Source of the DNA: Bacteroides sp. 43_108
Lineage (GTDB): Bacteria; Bacteroidota; Bacteroidia; Bacteroidales; Bacteroidaceae
NCBI GenBank assembly: GCA_001915545.1
Contig: MNQS01000135.1
Span: forward strand, 1 to 64,000
Direction: 5' to 3'
Length of the DNA: 64,000 nucleotides
Shown in pieces: positions 16,074 to 25,815 of the stretch; positions within the stretch are counted from its first letter, which is position 1, and each line of letters begins with the position of its first letter. Both the position numbers and the translations under genes were made by a program. A model generated the notes under the pieces. That model was not told the DNA's origin. It searched no databases and saw only the letters and a list, made by a program, of their open reading frames with translations.

Positions 16074-17911
16074 TTCTTTATATTGTTCTCCATCTTGCTG
16101 ATTATAGCGACTGCGTCTTCATAAGTCTTATCCATAGTTTCTATGGCATCTCCTGGTGCATAACGTGCAAATTCGCAGTCATTCAGAACCTTTATGAACT
16201 CTTCGGTAAGAGCTTTATCGACACCATGCTCATCGAGTCTCATGGCCACGTTGTCCTTGTTGAGATGCTCTTGTGGAATATTAAGCTTGTCGCTTATGTA
16301 TCCCCAAAGAGTTCTGAGCACTTCATCGTAGAATTCTCCCTGTTTCTTAGCACTGAGAAGCTGGGAAGCGTATTTCATACGTTTACCTGCAACCTTATTG
16401 GCCTTCTTGCCTCTCATCTTGGCGATATTTGCATTGTCACGCATCTGCTTGCGTCCGAGCACAAGAATTACGACAAAAACAATCAACAATACTACATAAG
16501 CCAGAACATACATCCATGTTCCGAAGAATGGAGCACCGTTCTTGCTAAGTTTGACATCTCCAGTCTTGATATATCTGATATCTTCATTGAGTGTCTTGAC
16601 ATCTTCCTGACCTCCGGTGAAATCAGCTATAGCCTGACTCGCATTACCCTTGCCCTTCTCAACTGTAATTGCGTAAGGTTTGGTTGAAACGGTCTTGTAT
16701 ACATCAGCAGATGTATCAAAATAAACAAAGTCGATTGCCGGTATAGTATATGTACCAGGACGTCTTGGAACAACAAGGTATTCAAACTGTCTTGTACCGG
16801 TCAATCCATTGCGGGTAATTGAAAAATTATCATTTATCTTAGGATCATATACTTCAAAATCCTTAGGGAAATTCACTTTTGGTGTGCTGATAAGCTTCAT
16901 GTTTCCCGTACCGCTGACATCAACCTTGAATGTCACAGCATCATTTGTCTTGAACTTATCTCCGCTTATGCTTGAAGATACGGAGAAGTGGCCGACTGCA
17001 CCTGAGAAATTATCAGGTTTTGCAGGAAGCGGCGAAACGTGTATGACAATCTTCGGTGCAACGATTTTCTTCTTCAGCTCTATCAAACCGCTTGTACCGT
17101 TGAAGAAAGCATCTATTGGGTCGATGTTTCTATTGATTTCCTGTACGATACCTTCAAAAGTCAATGCTGGTATGACAAGATCGCCAGATTGCTGAGGGAA
17201 CAAAAGATACTGCGACCATACAACAGTCTGGTAGTTGCGTCCATTATATGATTCAAGAGAATATTTCTTGTTCCTAGGAAGCGGAAGTTCCTGAATCTGG
17301 AACCCGTTCAAACTAGGCAATTTACCGTCAAGTTGGGTCAGGTTAACCAATGTATACAACTTGTACGTAAGCAATATAGCTTCCTGCTCATGAACTCGTG
17401 TGCGGCTGGCTTCTGCTGTTATGAACAATTCATCGCGCGAAATATCGCTTGCCGAAGGATTGCTATTGCCGGACTGTGAACGTCTTCTACTTGAACCTGA
17501 CTGCGAAGAAGACGCACCGCCTTGTCCCATAGGAAGGACTTTTATCTGAACACTGTTCGAACGTATAGTCTTGCCGTCAACAACAGCTGTGGCACTACCT
17601 AGTTTATATGTTCCTGGCTTCGAGCCGAGAATAACAAATGTATATGTTATGGAACTATTCCTTGAAGCTCGTCCATTTATGATCTGAACACCAGACTGTC
17701 TCATTGTTGAAGGACCGAATATCACTTCGAATCCCTTGAAATCAGGTGCTTCGAAATTGCTAACATCATCTGTATTGACCGTAAACTGTACTCGGAACTG
17801 ATCGCCAGCCTCTACAGCAGACGGTGCTTCTACCGTGATGCGTGCATTGTCTGCAAATGCAGTTGCAATTCCAATGAACATATAAACTGCAATAAGCACA
17901 ATCTTCTTCAT
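16070..17911 (-). CDS. batD: BatD: oxygen-tolerance membrane protein
   Basis: 613 residues from the chosen start (MKKIVLIAV), which gives a clean signal peptide; the frame is open to 17926. The periplasmic part is rich in beta structure, with Ig-like repeats (ARITVEAPSAVEAGDQFRVQF at the start) and a Ser/Arg-rich linker near residue 150. One membrane helix lies near 450 (WMYVLAYVVLLIVFVVILVL), followed by a cytoplasmic tail of about 150 residues. It is the usual length for BatD and sits between batC and batE as in other Bacteroidales. Confidence 0.9.
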   Translation of the reverse strand: MKKIVLIAVYMFIGIATAFADNARITVEAPSAVEAGDQFRVQFTVNTDDVSNFEAPDFKGFEVIFGPSTMRQSGVQIINGRASRNSSITYTFVILGSKPGTYKLGSATAVVDGKTIRSNSVQIKVLPMGQGGASSSQSGSSRRRSQSGNSNPSASDISRDELFITAEASRTRVHEQEAILLTYKLYTLVNLTQLDGKLPSLNGFQIQELPLPRNKKYSLESYNGRNYQTVVWSQYLLFPQQSGDLVIPALTFEGIVQEINRNIDPIDAFFNGTSGLIELKKKIVAPKIVIHVSPLPAKPDNFSGAVGHFSVSSSISGDKFKTNDAVTFKVDVSGTGNMKLISTPKVNFPKDFEVYDPKINDNFSITRNGLTGTRQFEYLVVPRRPGTYTIPAIDFVYFDTSADVYKTVSTKPYAITVEKGKGNASQAIADFTGGQEDVKTLNEDIRYIKTGDVKLSKNGAPFFGTWMYVLAYVVLLIVFVVILVLGRKQMRDNANIAKMRGKKANKVAGKRMKYASQLLSAKKQGEFYDEVLRTLWGYISDKLNIPQEHLNKDNVAMRLDEHGVDKALTEEFIKVLNDCEFARYAPGDAIETMDKTYEDAVAIISKMENNIKK

Positions 17912-18017
17912 TGTCGCCGTATACATATCTAAAATTTTCTTTCTATTCTAGTTCATAATTAAAATCCGTGAAACGTCCGTTAACACAGTTCTGTCTCATC
18001 CAACGGGGCTCACATCA

Positions 18018-18764
18018 TTACCAATCCTTTTCCAACTTGCGCGTACCAGCTTGTCCCTGACGCTTCTTTCTTTCATTGATTTTCTCCTGAACATTCTTTT
18101 CATCCTGCTGTGCAGAATTCAGAAGCTGTTCAGCAGCACTTTCGGACATGTTGCTTTCAGGGTTGTTCTTTTTCTGCTCATCATTCTTCTTCTGGTCATT
18201 CTGATTCTGAGCATTATTCTGGTTCTGTTCCTGCTTATCGTCCTTACCGTTTTTGTCTTTGTTTTGGTTGTCCTTATCATTGCCGTTACCAGAACCGGAA
18301 CCTTTATTGTTTTGATTTTTCTTCATCTCATGCAAAGCCTTTGCAAGATTGTACCTTGTTTCATTGTCATAAGGATTGCATCTCAAGGAACTCTTGTAAA
18401 GCTGTACAGCCAAATCGTAGTTTTTCGAGGCATACTGCAAATTTCCCATATTATGGAAAAGCTTTGCCTTCTTGAGATTGTTTGCTCCCGACATCTTCAC
18501 AGCATCATTATATCGTTCATAGGCAGTGGAGTCCTGTCCCTGCATAGCCAATGCATTGCCCAGATTATAATATGCTTCCATCGAAGGCTTCTTGTCGATG
18601 GCCTTCATATACATTGTTGCCGCCTTGCTGAATTGCCCTTGCTTGTAAAGACTATTTCCCATACGGATGCAATCGCGGTCGTTTGTCTGTGCCGAAACAC
18701 ATAAACCGACGAGCATATAAATATAAAACAGAATAAATCTTGCCCTATTCATTGCACTAAACAT
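18018..18764 (-). CDS. batC: BatC: TPR protein of the aerotolerance operon
   Basis: 248 residues. A short signal or membrane anchor (ILFYIYMLVGLCVSAQ) precedes three TPR units between about 25 and 130. A low-complexity tail follows, dominated by N, K, D and Q (about 135-205), and ends in a basic stretch. The frame starts 7 bases after the batB stop; an alternative start lies four codons inside (18752). The tail of batC is poorly conserved in composition between species, so its length is not meaningful. Confidence 0.85.
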   Translation of the reverse strand: MFSAMNRARFILFYIYMLVGLCVSAQTNDRDCIRMGNSLYKQGQFSKAATMYMKAIDKKPSMEAYYNLGNALAMQGQDSTAYERYNDAVKMSGANNLKKAKLFHNMGNLQYASKNYDLAVQLYKSSLRCNPYDNETRYNLAKALHEMKKNQNNKGSGSGNGNDKDNQNKDKNGKDDKQEQNQNNAQNQNDQKKNDEQKKNNPESNMSESAAEQLLNSAQQDEKNVQEKINERKKRQGQAGTRKLEKDW

Positions 18765-18771
18765 TTTTCAA

Positions 18772-19788
18772 TCAACGAAACAATTTGATGCCCTTAAACA
18801 AAGGATTATGCCTTTCCATTATGCACATTTCCACAAGAAGGACAATAAACAATATTATTGCAACTGCAAAAAATTGCTCATCATACTCAGAATATAACGT
18901 TGACGATATTTCATCTTTCTGCATCTTTTCAATCTCTTTCGACAACAGGTTCTGTGCTTGTTCTGTCTGGTCAACATGTATATACACACCGTTGCCGGCC
19001 TTTGCTATAGATTTACCTATGCTCTCATTGAGACTGGTAGTTACAACATTTCCGGATGCATCAGTCTTATAACTGCCGTTTCCCATCGGTATAGGACCAC
19101 CAGCAGATGTTCCTATAGAAAGCACAAAGATGCGCACACCGCTTTCTGAAAGTTTCTTTGCCGCTTCCAATGCACCGTCTTCATTATCCTCAGCATCTGT
19201 AATAAGAATCAATGCATGACCGATATTCTTATTCTTAGAGAAGCCACGGCTTGCCTGCTGAATGGCTGCGCTGATATCTGTTCCCTGCAAACTTATTGTT
19301 GATGGAGCCAACTGATCCAAAAACATTTTTGCAGAAACATAATCAGATGTAACAGGAAGCAGTGTTATGGCATTTCCTGCAAAAGCTACCAATCCTATAC
19401 GATCATTGTCAAACTGATCTATAAGCTTGCTCACCAGCATTTTGGCCTTGCTGAGTCGACTAGGTTTTATATCTTCGCACAGCATCGAATTCGACACGTC
19501 TACGGCAATTATAGTTTCAATACCTGTACGCTTGACTTCCTCATTTCGCGTGCCGAACTGCGGACGCGCAAGTATAAAGATTATCAGTCCCAACGAGAAC
19601 ATCATCAAAGCAAACTTAATATTACGCCTTGAAGAAGAAACGTCAGGCATCAATCCGGCCAGAAGTGCCATATCGCCAAATTCCTTAAGACGACGCTTCA
19701 TCTGGCGTCTCATAATCATGTACACCAGAATAAAAATCGGAATAAGTATCAATAGATACAGATACTGTGGATTTGCAAATCTGAACAT
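18772..19788 (-). CDS. batB: BatB: membrane-anchored VWA-domain protein
   Basis: 338 residues. Two N-terminal membrane helices (about 8-25 and 58-76), then a von Willebrand factor A domain with the metal site DVSNS in IIAVDVSNSMLCED and TDAEDN later, and a C-terminal membrane helix near 310. VWA domains bind partner proteins through Mg2+. It is one of a pair with BatA, 11 bases apart, and in this operon type the two probably interact with the MoxR ATPase. Confidence 0.9.
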   Translation of the reverse strand: MFRFANPQYLYLLILIPIFILVYMIMRRQMKRRLKEFGDMALLAGLMPDVSSSRRNIKFALMMFSLGLIIFILARPQFGTRNEEVKRTGIETIIAVDVSNSMLCEDIKPSRLSKAKMLVSKLIDQFDNDRIGLVAFAGNAITLLPVTSDYVSAKMFLDQLAPSTISLQGTDISAAIQQASRGFSKNKNIGHALILITDAEDNEDGALEAAKKLSESGVRIFVLSIGTSAGGPIPMGNGSYKTDASGNVVTTSLNESIGKSIAKAGNGVYIHVDQTEQAQNLLSKEIEKMQKDEISSTLYSEYDEQFFAVAIILFIVLLVEMCIMERHNPLFKGIKLFR

Positions 19789-19799
19789 AACGTAATTTT

Positions 19800-20789
19800 T
19801 TATGGTAAGCGTTTAAGAACAACAAGTCTCATGAGCAACTCAAGCAAAAAGACTATCAATGCAGCCACGGCAAAAGGTTCATACAGTTCATTTCGCTTGC
19901 TGTACTGGGTTACATTGAATTTTGTTCTCTCCATCTTGTCGATTTCCCTATATATTTCCTCTAGCTCAGAATTCTTCTTTGCACGGAAATACTTTCCGCC
20001 AGTAAGTTCTGCAATATCGGTCATCGTTTTCTCATCAATCTCTGTAGGCATCATAACCGTACCTCCCGTAGGAAGCGGATACATGGCCATGCCGTTCTTT
20101 CCAATACCGACAGTGTATATTCTTACCTTATTCTTCTTGGCTATTTCGGCTGCCGTCATTGGAGAAATGTTACCTCTATTGTTGACACCATCTGTAAGAA
20201 GTATAAGAACTTTGGACTTGGCCTTGCTGTCACGAAGTCTGATGAGGGAGTTCATTATTCCATCACCGATAGCTGTTCCATCCTCGAGGGTACCGTTGGC
20301 GGCCATCTGACAGTCAACAGTTTCATAAAGACTCATGAGAATGCTATGGTCAATGGTCAAAGGACACTGCGTATATGCCTCACCGGCAAAAACCGTAAGA
20401 CCGATATTGTCGTTCGGACGTGTCTCTATAAATCTTTTGGCAATTTCCTTCAATGCCTCCACTCTGTTAGGCTTGAAATCCTGCGCCAACATACTTGTAG
20501 AAACATCGACAGCCAACATCATGTCTATACCTTCAACATCCGTATTGCTCCATGTATTCTTGCTTTGCGGACGAGCCAAAATGATAACCACCAAAATCAG
20601 CAGTATAATCCTTAAAATGAAAGGAACATGCATGAGATAAATCCTGAACGACTTAGGTACATATCTGTACTTCGCCGTCTCAGGCATCTTAAGTGCAGGC
20701 TGACTCTTCTTATATTTCAGCGCATACCACAAAATATATGGTATAATGACAGCCAGCAATGCAAAAAAATATGGATTCTTGAATATCAT
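19800..20789 (-). CDS. batA: BatA: membrane-anchored VWA-domain protein
   Basis: 329 residues, similar in layout to BatB: N-terminal helices (FFALLAVIIPYILWYAL and the segment near 60), a VWA domain with an intact metal site (MLAVDVSTSMLAQDF; LLTDGVNNRGN), and a C-terminal helix (VAALIVFLLELLMRLVVL). It lies 11 bases after the preceding membrane-protein gene. It is first of the five genes named bat in Bacteroides. Confidence 0.9.
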   Translation of the reverse strand: MIFKNPYFFALLAVIIPYILWYALKYKKSQPALKMPETAKYRYVPKSFRIYLMHVPFILRIILLILVVIILARPQSKNTWSNTDVEGIDMMLAVDVSTSMLAQDFKPNRVEALKEIAKRFIETRPNDNIGLTVFAGEAYTQCPLTIDHSILMSLYETVDCQMAANGTLEDGTAIGDGIMNSLIRLRDSKAKSKVLILLTDGVNNRGNISPMTAAEIAKKNKVRIYTVGIGKNGMAMYPLPTGGTVMMPTEIDEKTMTDIAELTGGKYFRAKKNSELEEIYREIDKMERTKFNVTQYSKRNELYEPFAVAALIVFLLELLMRLVVLKRLP

Positions 20790-20800
20790 CTTTCCGTCAT

Positions 20801-21883
20801 TTATAGATTAAGAAATATAATGCGGTATACCATGTAGGATATGACTCCTGCCAATGCGAGAGCCGCAACACCAATACAAATCCAGAAAATAATCTTTGCC
20901 ATTCTTGAGCGCTTCTCAACCACAACAATCTCCGTAGGCTGCGGCTGAGTTTCTTCTATCTTGGTCTGATTTATGTACTCTATAGCGCTTACAAGATTCC
21001 TGTCATTCTCATTGATGAGAGTGCTGTACTTGGCAAATTTCACCAAATCGGCAGTCTGGAAAAGCTCTCTAAGTTCGCTGATTGCTTGATCGTCATTGAA
21101 CTCAGTAAGATGCTGTATTATTTCAAACGACGTCATCTCCATCGCATTGAATCCGTAACGCTCCTTAATGTAAGTACGAAGAGTGTCTGTAAGCTGGGTA
21201 TAATACTCCTTTGAATCCTCTTTCTGCCAAATCTTCTCTTCCTTGATATGCTCAATCTTCTGCATAGCGGCCTTATGAGGAGCAAGATGCGGTTTGAGCT
21301 TTATTCTTCGGATAATAGGTTTGTTGTCCTTCAGACGTACTATCACATACAGCAACACGCCTGTAAGAATTACAACTATAATTGAAAGCCATACAAGAAG
21401 ATCCCAATCGTCCCAACTGAAAGGAGGCGCCATTTCCGATTTCATTCCGAATATGCTGTCGGTATGAACTGTATCTATATCGAAAGTGATCACCTTGAGT
21501 GCCAAGCTCTTGGATTGATACTTACGTCCATCAACATTCACCTGTACAGGCGGAATGTAATACAATGCTGTATCAAAAGATGTAATTATGTATTTCTTCG
21601 TAAGAAGTACACGACGTTCATCGTTGAGCAGGCTGGTATCAGGATCTGTACTTCTCAAAACCTCAACACCAGGAACAATATTCTGAAGAGAATCATATAC
21701 AGGAAACTCCACTTTCTTTCCTTTGTCAGAACTTACTTCTACGACAATGCTTGTCTGCTCTCCGATGAATATTGCAGTTGAATCAATTTTAGCATCCACC
21801 GTTACCTGAGAAACAGCATCGCTCCATCCTGCAAATACTGCCAGCAGGAAAAAAAGACTTAAAAATATGGTTCTGATATTCAT
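20801..21883 (-). CDS. Bat-operon membrane protein (DUF4381-like layout)
   Basis: 360 residues. A signal peptide, a periplasmic beta-rich domain to about residue 155, a membrane helix near 165-185 (WLSIIVVILTGVLLYVIV), a cytoplasmic helical region with YYTQLTDTLRTYIKERYG near 230, and a second helix near the C-terminus. In other organisms MoxR/VWA operons carry a DUF4381 protein at this position, and the helical region resembles it. The role is unknown, probably assembly with the VWA proteins. Confidence 0.72.
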   Translation of the reverse strand: MNIRTIFLSLFFLLAVFAGWSDAVSQVTVDAKIDSTAIFIGEQTSIVVEVSSDKGKKVEFPVYDSLQNIVPGVEVLRSTDPDTSLLNDERRVLLTKKYIITSFDTALYYIPPVQVNVDGRKYQSKSLALKVITFDIDTVHTDSIFGMKSEMAPPFSWDDWDLLVWLSIIVVILTGVLLYVIVRLKDNKPIIRRIKLKPHLAPHKAAMQKIEHIKEEKIWQKEDSKEYYTQLTDTLRTYIKERYGFNAMEMTSFEIIQHLTEFNDDQAISELRELFQTADLVKFAKYSTLINENDRNLVSAIEYINQTKIEETQPQPTEIVVVEKRSRMAKIIFWICIGVAALALAGVISYMVYRIIFLNL

Positions 21884-21886
21884 GAG

Positions 21887-22756
21887 CTAACTTCTCTTTT
21901 GAAAAAGGTTCATCAATGCCTTAACATAATCTTCGTCTGTGCGTACTGACACACTATCAATACTGCACTTGGCAAATACTCCCTTAAGATAAAGCTGGTA
22001 CTTCACCCACCATTCATGATGAGCTCTTCTGACAGCCTTTGATGAAGTATCCACATAAATCTCTTCACCAGATTCTGCATCTCTCAGCTTCATTATTCCC
22101 ACATCCGGAAGTTCCGCCATACGCTGATCATATACCTGAAGTGCCACGACGTCATGCTTTCTGTTCGCGATGGTAAGCTGCTGACTGAAATCCTTATTGT
22201 CCATGAAATCGCTCAAGACGAAAACGGTGCATCTCTTCTTGATTGCATTAGTCATATACTCAACAGCCTGACCTATATCTGTACGCTCGCTTTCGGGCTT
22301 CAGATTAAGGAGTTCACGAATTATGAACAAAATATGTTTACGTCCCTTCTTTGGAGGAATGAATTTCTCAATCCTGTCGGAAAAGAATATAACACCAATC
22401 TTATCATTATTCTGTATAGCGGAAAAAGCAAGCGTTGCCGCAATTTCCGTCACCATCTCGCGCTTGGTTTGACGAACAGTTCCGAAATCAAGACTTCCGG
22501 ACACGTCCACCATAAGCATTACCGTCAGTTCGCGTTCCTCTTCAAAAACCTTCACATATGGCTTGTTGAATCTGGCTGTGACATTCCAGTCAATGTCGCG
22601 CACATCATCCCCGTACTGGTATTCGCGAACCTCAGAAAAAGCCATACCTCGGCCCTTGAATGCAGAATGGTACTCTCCGGCAAATATATTGCTCGAGAGT
22701 CCACGGGTTTTGATTTCTATTTTACGCACCTGACTTAACAGTTCTGCAGTATCCAT
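21887..22756 (-). CDS. DUF58 protein (VWA-like) of the MoxR/Bat operon
   Basis: 289 residues from MDTAELLSQVRKIEI; the frame is open to 22789 but homologues start here. The DUF58 signature is clear: GEYHSAFKGRGM, FSEVREYQYGDDVRDIDWNVTAR near 45-65, and a VWA-like metal site MVDVSGSLDFG near residue 85. It is cytoplasmic. In MoxR operons this protein acts with the MoxR ATPase. Its stop lies 3 bases before the next start. Confidence 0.9.
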   Translation of the reverse strand: MDTAELLSQVRKIEIKTRGLSSNIFAGEYHSAFKGRGMAFSEVREYQYGDDVRDIDWNVTARFNKPYVKVFEEERELTVMLMVDVSGSLDFGTVRQTKREMVTEIAATLAFSAIQNNDKIGVIFFSDRIEKFIPPKKGRKHILFIIRELLNLKPESERTDIGQAVEYMTNAIKKRCTVFVLSDFMDNKDFSQQLTIANRKHDVVALQVYDQRMAELPDVGIMKLRDAESGEEIYVDTSSKAVRRAHHEWWVKYQLYLKGVFAKCSIDSVSVRTDEDYVKALMNLFQKRS

Positions 22757-22878
22757 ATATAATGTGAACTTTATTGAATGAAACAACAATTATAATCTAT
22801 CGGACTATAAATATAGATAGCCCGATAGTACCAAACAGGTATGCACATCAAAATGCAAATACCAATTTAGAAGCACAA

Positions 22879-23874
22879 TTAAGGCACTTCTACCTTATTC
22901 AATATCTTGCTGACGATTTCTTCTGATGTAATGTTACCTGCTTCAGCCTCGTAAGTAAGTCCGATTCTGTGTCTGAGAACATCGTGAGCAACAGCTCTTA
23001 CGTCTTCAGGTATCACATATCCACGACGCTTGATGAAAGCATAAGCTCGTGAAGCAAGTGCAAGGTTGATTGAAGCACGAGGAGAACCACCGAAAGCGAT
23101 AAGTCCGTTGAGTTCCTTAAGAGAATACTTATCTGGATAACGTGTAGCAAACACAATATCAGCTATGTACTGCTCTATCTTTTCATCAAGATAAACCTGC
23201 TTGACAACTTCGCGTGCCTTTATAATTTCATCGGTACCCATAATAGGCTTAACCTGAACTTTCTCGCCGGCAATATTCTGTCTGATAATTCTCTTTTCCT
23301 CTTCAAGTTTCGGATAATCAATGATTACCTTGAGCATGAATCGGTCCACCTGTGCTTCAGGAAGCGGATAAGTACCCTCCTGTTCAATCGGGTTCTGAGT
23401 TGCAAGTACAAGGAACGGTTTCGGCAGATCAAAAGTTGTTGTGCTGATTGTCACCTGTCTTTCCTGCATGGCTTCAAGCAATGCACTCTGCACCTTTGCC
23501 GGTGCACGGTTTATCTCATCTGCCAATACAAAGTTCGCAAAGACAGGTCCCTGCTTTGCGATAAACTTCTCGTCCTTCTGGCTATATATCATTGTACCGA
23601 TTACGTCCGCCGGCAACAAGTCTGGAGTAAACTGGACTCTGCTGAATTTTGCATCGATCAACGAAGACAAAGTCTTGATTGCCAATGTTTTCGCCAATCC
23701 CGGCACACCTTCAAGCAACACATGTCCATCAGAAAGCAAACCTATCAGCAATGACTCAACAAGATGCTTCTGACCGACAATGATCTGATCCATACCTGTC
23801 ATCAGGTTTGTAACGAAAGAACTCTGCCTTTCGATACGTTCGTTCAACTCACGAATATCTATAGCTTCTGCCAT
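22879..23874 (-). CDS. MoxR-family AAA ATPase
   Basis: 331 residues. Walker A is GVPGLAKT (about 55-62), Walker B is VLADEINRAP (about 116-125), and the sensor is VLATQNPIEQEGTYPLPEAQ. MoxR ATPases act as chaperones that activate or assemble partner complexes together with VWA-domain proteins. This is the first gene of the Bat operon; a minus-strand −7 box at 23907-23914 precedes it by 33 bases. Confidence 0.94.
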   Translation of the reverse strand: MAEAIDIRELNERIERQSSFVTNLMTGMDQIIVGQKHLVESLLIGLLSDGHVLLEGVPGLAKTLAIKTLSSLIDAKFSRVQFTPDLLPADVIGTMIYSQKDEKFIAKQGPVFANFVLADEINRAPAKVQSALLEAMQERQVTISTTTFDLPKPFLVLATQNPIEQEGTYPLPEAQVDRFMLKVIIDYPKLEEEKRIIRQNIAGEKVQVKPIMGTDEIIKAREVVKQVYLDEKIEQYIADIVFATRYPDKYSLKELNGLIAFGGSPRASINLALASRAYAFIKRRGYVIPEDVRAVAHDVLRHRIGLTYEAEAGNITSEEIVSKILNKVEVP

Positions 23875-23906
23875 AATATGTATATTTATTTATGATTTTC
23901 TGGGCG

Positions 23907-23914
23907 CAAAAATA
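23907..23914 (-). promoter_or_regulatory. −7 box of the MoxR/Bat operon
   Basis: On the minus strand this reads TATTTTTG. No TTG was found at the −33 spacing. The next upstream gene ends at 24061, so a promoter is expected here. Confidence 0.45.
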
Positions 23915-24060
23915 CCATTTTCGATTAACAGTTGCCTTTAAAATTTATTAAAAAAGAAAACGCTTACTTTGATTTTAAGAGTATTTATATTCTGTTAGCC
24001 AGGCCATAAACATTCAGCAGACACAAGCCTGCAATAAGCATAGTTGCAAATTCAACATGC

Positions 24061-25479
24061 TCACGGCAGTTTTATTGTAGTGCCCACTGGAACATTATCT
24101 GGATTCTTGAATCTGTTGGCTTTTATAATTGCATACACAGAATCTTTTGTTCCGTAGAACTTCTGCGACACCCTTGTCAATGATTCACCTTTCTTTATCA
24201 CATATTCTGCAGGACGTGCAGGCTTAGCGTGCTCAGCCTTTGCTATAGAATCTGCAACAGCTTTAGCACGCAGGTTCTTCAAAGAATCCAGAACCTCTTG
24301 CTTGATTTTATCCTCAATCTTTGCAGAATCAGCTTTTGCAGTTTTAACCTTTGCACTATCTTGCACAATCTTTACAGGTTTGTTCTGCACTTTGGCAACA
24401 GTTTCTTCTTTCACTGCTGGTATCTGGGAAGAATTATTCCCATTTGCTACAAACATATATACAGCTATCGCTCCGGCAACAATCAATACTGCTATCACCG
24501 ATGCAATAGCTACAATCTTATTATTACGTTTCTTACCGTTCTTGTTGCTATCGTCATTCGAGACATAATCATCGTTGGATTCAGTCTTTACCGCAACATT
24601 ATCTTCTTTCTGTTCTGTGTCCGCATTCGGCAGAACATCAACATTCTCTACCGACGTCTGTACGCTAGCCGGAGCAAGATTGTTGACCAATCTATCAACA
24701 AGCTGTTCCAGTCTTACCATTTCTTCCCTAGCCTTCTGAGCCTCAAGAGCTGTTGCTTCAGCATATCCTCTAGCCTCTTCCAAACGACGCTTTGCATCCT
24801 CGATGCTCTCCGGAGTTGAAATAATAAGATCTATATTTGAAAATTCATCAACTGGCCTTTCCTCGTATTCAGGCTCATCACTATTACTTGTATCTGAGTT
24901 TTCTCGAGGATCATCATTATTTTCAGGTTCAGGCTTTCCGTCAGCCTCATTATTTTCAACTGATTCCGAAGCTTCAGCAGTAGATTCCTCTGAAACTGCA
25001 TTCGGTTCTGCCGAAGACACGTCTGCAACAGTTTCAGTAGAAACAACCATTTCAGTAACAGCTTCAAAAACAGAAGCCTCCTGAGCACTGTTTTCAACAT
25101 CTGAAGCAATATCTTCATCACCAGACTCATCAGAAACGACATCATCAACACCAGCCTGCTCCTCGTCAGCTTCAGCACCGTCATCAGAAACCGTTTCCGT
25201 GAAAAACAAATTGGCGGCATCGTCAGGAACAAAAGACACGCGCTTATGCCCTTGTATCACGAAACGCTCACCTGTTGCAACATTAACACTTTCCCTACTG
25301 CTGATGTCTACAAGCTTAAACGTTCCGAAACCTTTGATGCGCACTATTCCGTCCGCGTCAAGTCCCTCAATTATAACATTCCAGAATGCCTTGGAAAACG
25401 CATCTGCACTCTTTCTTGTCAAGCCGAGCTTATCGGCCATGGCGTCAGCAATCATCTGAACTGTAACCTTTGTACCCAT
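24061..25479 (-). CDS. HU-domain protein with a transmembrane segment and C-terminal LysM
   Basis: 472 residues from MGTKVTVQM. Residues 1-95 are an HU/IHF-type DNA-binding domain (GLTRKSADAFSKAF; IKGFGTFKLVDISSRESVNV with a basic arm). An acidic Glu/Ser-rich linker spans about 98-240. A probable coiled coil follows at about 243-290 (AKRRLEEARGYAEATALEAQ). A single membrane helix lies at about 322-347 (IVAIASVIAVLIVAGAIAVY) after a basic KKRNNK, which predicts N-in topology. A Lys/Ala-rich stem leads to a LysM domain at about 424-472 (YVIKKGESLTRVSQKFYG). This layout places the DNA-binding part in the cytoplasm and the peptidoglycan-binding part in the periplasm. It is 9 bases after a stand-alone HU gene. 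Confidence 0.85.
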   Translation of the reverse strand: MGTKVTVQMIADAMADKLGLTRKSADAFSKAFWNVIIEGLDADGIVRIKGFGTFKLVDISSRESVNVATGERFVIQGHKRVSFVPDDAANLFFTETVSDDGAEADEEQAGVDDVVSDESGDEDIASDVENSAQEASVFEAVTEMVVSTETVADVSSAEPNAVSEESTAEASESVENNEADGKPEPENNDDPRENSDTSNSDEPEYEERPVDEFSNIDLIISTPESIEDAKRRLEEARGYAEATALEAQKAREEMVRLEQLVDRLVNNLAPASVQTSVENVDVLPNADTEQKEDNVAVKTESNDDYVSNDDSNKNGKKRNNKIVAIASVIAVLIVAGAIAVYMFVANGNNSSQIPAVKEETVAKVQNKPVKIVQDSAKVKTAKADSAKIEDKIKQEVLDSLKNLRAKAVADSIAKAEHAKPARPAEYVIKKGESLTRVSQKFYGTKDSVYAIIKANRFKNPDNVPVGTTIKLP

Positions 25480-25488
25480 AAGCAATTA

Positions 25489-25764
25489 TCACTTGTTGAA
25501 TTTTTCTTTAAGCACAGCGCTCTGACGAAAATTAAGGACACGTCTGGAAGGTATAATAACCGTCTCTTTTGTCGTCGGATTATACATTTTCCTCTCAGCC
25601 TTAACCTTTGTATCAAAATTACCAATTCCCTGCACAGATACGACATTGCCCTCAGCAACGGATTTCAGCAGTTCATTCAAATAAGTCTCCACCATTTCTT
25701 CCGTTTCTGGTTCATCCACTTCCAGTGTTTCCGACAATCTCTTAACAAAATCCTTATATTTCAT
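25489..25764 (-). CDS. HU-family DNA-binding protein
   Basis: 91 residues, standard HU length. GIGNFDTKVKAERKMYNPTTKE forms the beta arm with the conserved RKMYNP-type turn, and VVSVQGIG the core strand. It bends DNA and shapes the nucleoid, probably as a homodimer or as a partner of the HU-LysM protein encoded next. The N-terminus (KYKDFVKRLSETLEVDEPETEEMV) is more acidic than typical HU. It follows rimO by 51 bases. Confidence 0.9.
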   Translation of the reverse strand: MKYKDFVKRLSETLEVDEPETEEMVETYLNELLKSVAEGNVVSVQGIGNFDTKVKAERKMYNPTTKETVIIPSRRVLNFRQSAVLKEKFNK

Positions 25765-25815
25765 ATTTCAACTGTGCATTCGTTATATGGCATTCTTCTT
25801 ATTAATTCTATATTC

